From positions 3,004,501 to 3,068,500 of the forward strand of contig JAZARR010000070.1 in assembly GCA_037389465.1 (NCBI GenBank): a stretch of DNA of 64,000 bases, in the 5' to 3' direction. Origin of the DNA: Baylisascaris procyonis (lineage: Eukaryota > Nematoda > Chromadorea > Rhabditida > Ascarididae). This document shows positions 56,901-64,000 of the stretch, piece by piece. The notes beneath the pieces are model-generated. The model did no database searches and had not been told where the DNA came from. It saw nothing but the letters and a program-made list of their open reading frames with translations. The stretch's first letter is position 1, and every line of letters starts with the position of its first letter. The position numbers and the translations under genes are program-made.

Positions 56901-59900
56901 GTGCCCTATCTTTAAGCTATCGCAAACCGCACATGGTTTCACTATTTTATTGTCACGACCCCTCGGTTTCAGTGCAGACAATTCAACGCTTCCGATGGGC
57001 GCATGAGACCAACAATTCAGCTGACGTGACCACCACAGAATGCTTTTACAAATACATGGTTAACGTTCTATGTTGCAGCCGAATATTTTAGCTTGAATCA
57101 ACTGAAATATAACTTGGCTCTAATATACACCGTCAAGCATGCATTTGTATTGTTTTAGTAAAATTTTTGAAGTGGTCGATAAGGTGAAGGGCAAATGTGG
57201 TGTTTATTTGAACGCTTCGCTAAAGCTTGTTTTGTAGGCGACACTCCCCGGTCAATGATTGTCACTGATTTTTCCCGAATGTTTTCAGAATTTTCACAAA
57301 TAAAAAGAGATTTTCTCCACTTTTTTCTCGATTTTTTATATATATTGCCGGGAACCTGTTTTCCGGTAGAGTGAAACAAAGGAATTCATCGTTGACGAAT
57401 ACTTAAATGAAATCAAATAGCTTGTTCTATCTATAAGTTAAGTTATTCAAGTTAAGGATACGTATAGCGCATTTTAGAACTTTTTTTCCTGAATGGAAAT
57501 ATTTTTTTTCCTAAATTTCCTGAATTTCTTGAATGGAAGTGTTGAAAATAATTCAAAGTATCTCTTTTCCTGAAAGCATTAATATCGCAACTTGTTATTG
57601 ATTACTGTGTTCTCCTCAATCGTTATCGATCTACCAAAAGGGCAGCTAGATGTTCAAATTAAACATGCTCATATTTTGAAGAAATTTGATAGGAATTCAT
57701 TCGTTTGTATATCTTGCAACTTTGTAATGCCTTTATGAAGTTGTCTATGACTATAATCAAATTTTTTAAACACCTCAAGTAATAGTTAACTTGAATATAG
57801 ACGTTTACTTTATAGATTCAAGTCTCATAGTTTTTTTCTGATCACTCTCTTCATCGATTATAACTAAATGAATAAAAGATTTGCAATCTCAGCAGCAAAT
57901 TGAAACTTTTGCACTTATCATCTGTCGGGAAAAGCGAGTTTTATTTCGATCTCTACTAGCACATGTTAGCGTTGATGCTCTGTTCACTGTGATGCTCTTT
58001 TTTTTTTTTTTTTGCATAATCTTCTTATCTTACACTTCATTATTAGAGCCGAAGGTTCATCTAATTGTGTACATTGTCATCTTGCATTTGCCCATATGAT
58101 TTAGCAAATGTTTGTTAGTTATAACGCACTTCACTGTTACGCTTCGTTCGGTTATCGCAAATATATAAGCAATCTTTCTTCAGTGATTTCAGCAAACATT
58201 TCATTTCACCATTTCCTCACTTAAATGCTTTAGCCTTACAAATAAATAAGCGATCGAAAACTACGGTATCAGTAAGATCCTATCGTAAATTTCCAGAAGT
58301 ATGATAATTGTCCTGTACTGTGAGAGATTTTTATGAGTTTATATCATTGTGATAAGGACAAATCGATTTACCTACAGGTTGATTTGGCTTGGCATTACCC
58401 TGAAGAAATATTCAGGAGTTACTCGACGACTGAGATCAGTTTTCCATAGCGATCAGCCATTTCATCCTGTTTTTTCCTTAATCATCGCTTAAAACCACTA
58501 GCAAAATTCACTAAACCTGCATCTTCACTTAACTTCATTGCTGAGCAATCGATGACATAATATATTGAAACGACATCACTGCCTCCGCTCATTAATAAAT
58601 TATGTCTATTCCCCTATACATGTGCACATTCCTTGTTTTTCAATTATCATCCGTAGATGGTGCCATTTGTCGTGTTACAATTATCAATCTCATCGGATCA
58701 AAATAACTTTGTCTATGACATCAGTGCTTTAGTATTTGAAATCTTTTATTGTAGGATTGTTTGCTCTTCCTTACTGTATATCATTACCGTTGTTCAATGA
58801 ACAACCATCCCACTAATGAAAAACAACCATCCCTCTCATCAGATCCTCCATCCTTTCATTTCATGGTTTGACACCAAAAAGAAGTGACGTATCCTTATGA
58901 TAAAATTTTCTCGATGAGAACTAATCGATTTTGCTTGAGTGTCGACTCTAAGTTGTTGGTTTGGGTTTGTTATGTAAATGGAGATGAGTGCATGGAATGC
59001 TAACAGCAATTGAAGAGCACCTATATGGAAAGACTAAACGATATTTGTATTCGATAGTTTTGTAGGGTGCATTCGGTTATTTGGTAATGTTGTTGCGGCG
59101 AATGTGCATCCATGACTATTGTCTGCATATTTTGCACTTGTTGCATAAGCGATAAAGAGCACTCGGTTGTTTGGCGTTTCCACGCTTAAGTAAACACTCC
59201 ATGTGCTAATCACATGTTATTCTTGAATCTTCTCTTCAGATTACTTTCCACTCTGAAATTGAACATATAGTATTGTGGACTATGGTGATGAATCCATTGC
59301 AATAAACGCTTATATCTTCGTCCATTATCAATCGCGATGAGTGGTATGTTGTGCTCTTCTCTGAATGTAGAGCACATTGCTATTCTTGTATTAAAATATG
59401 AAAAATATGCGAAAAATGTGTCGTAGTGTTGAAAATCTTTAAAAAAAAACAGTCTCCTTTATATGATAGTAAAATTGTACATGCAATCCTTCCCATTGTC
59501 ACTATTGCTTGTACATATTACTTATGATGTCAAAAGTTTTTTCAATCTAGTATTACCTTTCTTTAATATCCATTCTCAGGTGGTTTTTTATGTTCCCCAG
59601 TCTCTCGGGTATTGCTGTACATACAAATGTGAGTCATATTATTATTTAAACGTCATAATCTAATGGCATTTTCTCTTTGAACCTCGTTTTCAGAAAAAAT
59701 AGTAAGTTGATAAATTCTCTCATTGATACGTTTTCTGAAAAAATTCTGGAATCATATAGTAGAATCGAGTAGCTATCACTATTCACGATGAATTCGTAAA
59801 AGATGCACATTTCCCGCACTCAATAACAGATGCTTCATTTCAAACATGTCTTTTTTTTTTTAAGATTTCAACAAGCACGCCCTTCAATCTTTAGCTCTTT

Positions 59901-62900
59901 TCCTAATATTCAAATTAAACTGATTTCCACTCTCTAAGGTCATCGGTAATTAAAATGTCTTCTAACAGTTGGATAGTGTTGCACACCTAAGAGCTTGGTC
60001 ATAGTGAGAATAATTATTGTGCAGATGAATTTCTAGAATGCGAGTCGTTGAATGCCGTAGAGCAGCAGCAACAGTTCATGCAATTGGAACAGGTGAACGA
60101 TCCTAAGATGTGCTACAAAACGAGCTTATCGAGAATCTCAAGTCAGAATCTGCTCAGTGAGGAGGACTCTTCGGAGATCGCGTCTGCAGACAGAACAACT
60201 GCTGATGACTCACTAACAAACGGAATCACTGGAGATACTTGTCGTGTCTGTGGTGATGTACAAGCGAAAATGCACTATGGAGTATTAGCTTGCTTCGGCT
60301 GCAAAGGATTCTTTCGACGAGCACTGAAAAGAGCTAATCAATACGAATGCAACAACAATGGGAAATGTGTTATCGACAAATGTTCGTCGTATCTATAGTT
60401 CGTTGACATATCGAACGAAAGTAGAGTTATGAGGAGAGATGTCAGGAAGATGAGTAGGATCATCTCCTCAGACATTTGAAGAGGGAGTGAGGAAAAGGAG
60501 AGCGAAAGAAGGAATACAAAGAAAAGCGGCCGAATTTTAATAATACGCATTTGTGGATAATTGAAGATCCGAAATCTCAATGAAATATATCGAAAGTTTC
60601 TCTTCCAAATTTTCCGGAAACCTAGTGACAGAGAGAATCCAAAATTTTTCATGAAATTTAGTTTTCGTTGCAGAAAGAATGTGGGCTTAAACAATCAGAA
60701 ATATGGCTTTTTTTTCTTTCCAGATGCATTCTATTCACTTCTCGCAACTTGCTTAACAAAATCTATGCCGATGAAAATATTTTGATTAAGAACTGGTTGC
60801 TTTGGACAATATCTACACTGCACTCTCAGCAGATTCTGTACACGGCAATCAGAGTGAATTCAAAAATGTCCGCCATAAAATGATTTCATGAAAACAGCAG
60901 CGATCTGAGGAAATAGTTGCCCACTCTTGTTCGTTTTGCGTTCCTTGAAGCGTCTTTAGTTCAAAGCGACTCTCTAATACCATTTTCGTGTTAGATATTC
61001 ATAAGCCACAGGCGTTTAAATTGATATCCATAATTTTCGTACTGATAGCGAATTGTCTCTTTTCGAGGTGATACATTAATCATGATTAAGGGTAGAAATG
61101 ATTGTCGCTTAGAATTTTTTGTGGGTAATGAACGCTGAGAATAAATTCGCGAGCACTATCGTGAAATAGGGTCATTTTTGCCATTTAAATGTCGTTCACT
61201 AAATGCTCGTTATTTACGAGGGATCCGCATTCTAATCTTAGAAACTCTTCCTATTTTATCTGCAAAATATATCCCTGAATATAGGATTTTTTGCTTTTGG
61301 TATACAAATATTTTCAACGAAAGTGACAGCAGCAATGAGTGAACTGAAGAATAAGACGTTGAAATGAATAAGAATAATAATTTCTCCTCTTTCAAATCAT
61401 CGCAGTGCCTTCAAAAGAAAGGTGATATATGACCGTACTTTTGCACTAAATTTGTTCAACGTTGCAGTTGAGCGTAATTCATGTCGTTATTGTCGCCTAC
61501 GGAGATGCCTTGAAGTCGGTATGGATCCAGCAGGTAGGTTTATTTCATCCTTCTTTTTTTATTTCAAAAGAAACCACAATCGATGTTGACAACTATACTT
61601 GCACACATCCCTCTTTGCTTGCGACTTCTTTTCCAGGAGGTATTCGCTGTGAAAAATTTTGTTTCCCAGTAGCAAGATGGGCTGGAATATTCTGCAAGTT
61701 CTTCAGAAAACACCGGTTTTGGTGCTTTCAGAAATATCCTCGCTGAGCCCGATGATTCGGACTATGAACCACGCTAAAAATCTTCAAAGCTGTCATCAAA
61801 GCTTCTTCCAACTGTATGAAATTAATAATCGCCACTTATCTGTGGCTACAATTAGGCATCTGGTTGCAATGGTTACAATTATCTCTTCGAGGCAATAGGG
61901 TCAGTGGAATTTATTTTACGCTAATTCTGAATTCTATACGTTATAGGATTCTATACGTTATAGAAATCCTATAGAATTCTATACGTTATAGAAATCCTAT
62001 AGAATTCTGTACGTTATAGAAATCCTATAGAATTCTATACGTTATAGAAATCCTATAGAATTCTATACGTTAGAAGACCCTCGAATATGTAAATTTTCAG
62101 CAGTTAGACCAGATCGAGATTTCACTGGACCTCAACACGCCATACGATTGCCTGTTGTGAAAAGGCCAGTGAAAGAGGAGTTTCGAGAGTCAGGATTGTC
62201 TACCGAAAGCTCTGAATGGAGTAAGCGACTGCCAGTCGAGATGAGAACCATGCTCATGAACTTGCTCAATATTGAGGCCAAAGTTTGTTCATTTATACTC
62301 TTTGTTTTGGTTTTGAAAAAATCTAAATTCACTCTTCAGCATGGGACCGAAAATATTTTTATACCAAGGGAAGTGATTCCGAAAAAGGCGCTAAAAATCT
62401 GATTAATATCAAGGGAACAGTGCATTCTGTATTTCATATTGAAGTAATTTTTTCGGTATGATTTCAATATAACTTTAAGTGCATTGAGCGTAATCATTAT
62501 AATCAGTAAGCTGTAGGGACAGTCGATAAATCTTAAGAGCAGTCATTTATATAATATTGTTTCTCTTTTATGAGCAAAATAGCGAATTTTTTTATTGATG
62601 AAGTCTGTGTAAAAATTTTGCACTAACAAACATAACACTTTTTTTCAGTTAAAACTTTTGAGTTGATGTTATCATGCGGATATCACTATCGAATTGAGTA
62701 TTACAGGTAACTAAAGGTGATACAAAAAAGAAAGCTGAAGAGGTTTATCCACTTCCCGAGCACACACTTCGCGAGCTCATTGAAGATCCCTCGAAGCTTA
62801 AAGGCCTGCGAACTGAAGTTTGTGTTTTTTGACTCTGCATTTGTTTGTATTAAAAACCTCACCCCTTCTATTTCATCCTAACATCCAAAATTGAAGAGAT

Positions 62901-63717
62901 AAGCAACAAAATGAATGCGCATTATGTCGGTGATGTTTTTGCCCGTTTTTGATATGAGCTCTAAAAGGGCCTCAAAAGATGCCAATTTTCAACGCTGGTC
63001 AAATTTTCAAACCTTTACACCAGCAGGTCAATGCTATGTGCAAAGTGGCTGTAAAATGCACAAACTATTTCCCGAACGCCTTCACTGCTGCGATTTCTCT
63101 CGATAGCATAAAGAGTATTGAACAATATCAGCTCATAATATGATAAACGCAGTTAACAAATTTAATTTTGTGCTTTATTGAAAACTGCATGAAAGAAGCT
63201 TTCATTTTGAGAGAAAGAATACTTTTCAAACATTATTGCCTGATAATAACAACAAAGCATCAAGACGACATCGTGTTTTCCTTTCTAAGCTTGCTGATGG
63301 ATGTTAGATTCACAACCAGATCTAGTTGTAATCAGGTCACCTGGCAACAATAAATACATTTCGCTTCCTCAAGGTGTAGGATTTGAACAGTAGTTCAAAG
63401 TGACAAGTTCCAAGCCGATTTTATTTTGGTTCCATTCCGTTCTGCTGCGCTTCTTTTTTTTTTTAATTTTCAGAACTCGCAATGCATAAGTGTGTTTTTG
63501 TTGCCGTGAATATATAGCATGAAACTTTTTTCTTCTATTTTTTTCTGCAATTTTTTCATTAAAATGTCAGAATTAATACTTCCAGATGCGCTATGAGCCA
63601 TATCGGATGGCTGCAAATTCGGAGCTTCTACTTATCGCTTACCGACGTTTGATAGCTGCCGTTGATTGGGTTACTTATCTCTCGGAGATGATCGATGGAA
63701 TAACGGTGGATGACAAA
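47862..63717 (+). CDS. nuclear hormone receptor gene, 5' part (gene continues past the window)
   Basis: Ligand-regulated zinc-finger transcription factor acting in the nucleus. Six exons with agreeing phases total 975 nt (325 codons): 47862-47988, 60025-60381, 61468-61533, 62101-62282, 62707-62817, 63586-63717. Residues 1-114 form a Ser/Gln/Glu-rich A/B region. The DNA-binding domain is about 115-180: first finger CRVC...CFGC with P-box CFGCKGFFRR, second finger C-x5-C-x9-C-x2-C (YECNNNGKC...NSCRYC), ending RLRRCLEVGMDP. The hinge starts AVRPDRD. The last exon holds the helix-3 region signature AAVDWVTYLSEM of the ligand-binding domain and ends TVDDK in phase 0. TTGTAG at the very end of the window may be the next acceptor. 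It resembles the expanded HNF4-like nematode receptors, but I cannot name the orthologue. Confidence 0.85.
47989..60024 (+). other. long first intron of the receptor (or intergenic), no other gene supported
   Basis: About 12 kb with poly-T tracts (for example 51098-51112 and 57998-58012) and only short open frames. A 49-nt segment at 59580-59628 has an acceptor and a GTGAGT donor and ends in the right phase (one base), so it could be an alternative exon upstream of 60025. Minus-strand frames at 48821-49012, 51211-51507 and 51753-52106 were inspected and not accepted. Confidence 0.4.
59580..59628 (+). CDS. possible alternative exon upstream of the DBD exon
   Basis: CATTCTCAG acceptor and GTGAGT donor bound 49 nt. 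One frame is open (VVFYVPQSLGYCCTYK plus T), and the trailing T would complete a Tyr codon with exon 60025. A second acceptor at 59600 would shorten it to 28 nt. It may be noncoding leader instead. Confidence 0.25.
60025..60381 (+). CDS. receptor exon: A/B region and first zinc finger
   Basis: Acceptor ATTGTGCAG. The exon reads EFLECESLNAVEQQQQFMQL and on to NGITGDTCRVCGD, the P-box CFGCKGFFRR, and YECNNNGKCVIDK. If exon 1 is wrong, the first internal Met is at 60078. It ends with T before GTTCGT, an unusual donor. Reading on without splicing gives a stop after CSSYL, and only this donor restores IDKFERNSC. Confidence 0.85.
60382..61467 (+). other. intron splitting the DNA-binding domain
   Basis: About 1.1 kb between the two zinc fingers. 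Open frames within are short; no RNA or repeat was recognised. Confidence 0.5.
61468..61533 (+). CDS. receptor exon: second zinc finger
   Basis: 66 nt between CGTTGCAG and GTAGGT. It reads ERNSCRYCRLRRCLEVGMDP plus A, the invariant end of a receptor DNA-binding domain. Confidence 0.9.
61930..62072. repeat. 28-bp minisatellite with hairpin-forming units in a receptor intron
   Basis: About four and a half copies of a 28-bp unit, AATTCTATACGTTATAGAAA plus TCCTATAG. Each unit alternates TTCTATA with its inverse TATAGAA, so single units fold and adjacent units form a perfect 14-bp palindrome (TATAGAATTCTATA). One copy has GTACG for ATACG. It ends about 28 nt before the 62101 exon. Confidence 0.9.
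62101..62282 (+). CDS. receptor exon: hinge
   Basis: Acceptor AAATTTTCAG, donor GTTTGT. It starts AVRPDRDFTGPQHAI, the conserved segment after the DNA-binding domain, and runs to LLNIEAK, a helix that begins the ligand-binding region. Confidence 0.85.
62283..62706 (+). other. receptor intron, nothing else seen
   Basis: AT-rich, 424 nt, ending GAGTATTACAG. No repeat or RNA structure noted. Confidence 0.6.
62707..62817 (+). CDS. receptor exon: pre-helix 3 linker
   Basis: 37 codons in phase 0 between TATTACAG and GTTTGT: VTKGDTKKKAEEVYPLPE through IEDPSKLKGLRTE. It leads directly into the MRYEPYR sequence of the next exon. Confidence 0.8.
62818..63585 (+). other. receptor intron, nothing else seen
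   Basis: 768 nt with a poly-T tract near 63452 and acceptor ACTTCCAG at the end. Short open frames were not accepted. Confidence 0.5.
63586..63717 (+). CDS. receptor exon: start of ligand-binding domain
   Basis: 44 codons in phase 0: MRYEPYRMAANSELLLIAYR through AAVDWVTYLSEM to TVDDK, with donor GTGAAC. The DWV...L motif corresponds to helix 3 of the ligand-binding fold. Later helices, including the activation helix, lie beyond the window. Confidence 0.85.
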
Positions 63718-64000
63718 GTGAACATTTCGTTATTTTTGTAAAATTTCTCAATTCGCTGTATCGATGATGAGCAAATTCGTATTCCATTGGAACGAAAAAT
63801 GAGTGATTTGCAATTTCTTAATTTTATATCATGATGAGCCGTTAAAACTCTCTTACCAACTTTTCGCATTGTTTTTTTTCTAATTTTCTTTCTCTCACCA
63901 GTGTAAAGTATCAACCAAATGAAATATATATACCATTTCCCTTCTCTATTTCCTTAATCTCGTGCTGCTCGATTATTCTCTACTATATCATCCTTGTAGT
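63718..64000 (+). other. receptor intron reaching the window edge
   Basis: No coding sequence fits phase 0 here. CATCCTTGTAG at 63989-63999 may be the acceptor of the next exon. Confidence 0.45.

Overview
The window looks like a nematode genome segment, most likely a strongylid or rhabditid type. This is inferred from short TTTCAG-type 3' splice sites, AT-rich multi-kilobase introns and a nematode-style nuclear hormone receptor. Everything was read by eye; nothing was searched or computed.

Region 1 (1-19056) is dominated by a retroelement array on the minus strand. A unit of exactly 4532 bp is repeated four times head to tail (386-18513), followed on the right by a diverged 543-bp partial unit (18514-19056). 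Each unit encodes, in minus-strand order, a GIY-YIG endonuclease ORF and then a Penelope-like reverse transcriptase ORF in the -1 frame with a 19-nt overlap. Endonuclease N-terminal to RT, plus a CxC motif before the RT fingers, are the hallmarks of the Naiad group of Penelope-like elements. The partial unit and the segment 386-930 behave as pseudo-LTRs, giving pLTR-(internal-pLTR)x4. The noncoding parts are rich in structure: a hammerhead-like, pseudoknot-capable motif in every pLTR, a two-tier hairpin at the pLTR/internal junction, and a row of four hairpins with the same A-rich loop but different, still complementary stems in the leader of the endonuclease ORF.

Region 2 (about 24.9-36.0 kb, plus strand) can be assembled from phase-compatible exons into one gene for a small membrane protein. 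It has a single hydrophobic segment followed by a long Lys/Ser/Pro/Glu-rich tail, with a 26-nt microexon and two possible 3' ends. I do not recognise the family.

Region 3 (47.9-64.0 kb, plus strand) carries the 5' part of a nuclear hormone receptor gene. A Ser-rich first exon at 47862-47988 is phase-compatible, across a roughly 12-kb intron, with exons encoding the two-zinc-finger DNA-binding domain (60025-60381, 61468-61533), the hinge, and the start of the ligand-binding domain (to 63717). The gene runs off the right edge.

The remaining stretches (1-385, 19057-24881, 35977-47861 and the large introns) contain no gene I can support. They hold a 148-nt near-perfect snap-back palindrome (40043-40190), a 60-nt AT microsatellite (41342-41401), a 28-bp hairpin-forming minisatellite inside a receptor intron (61930-62072), and minor simple repeats.
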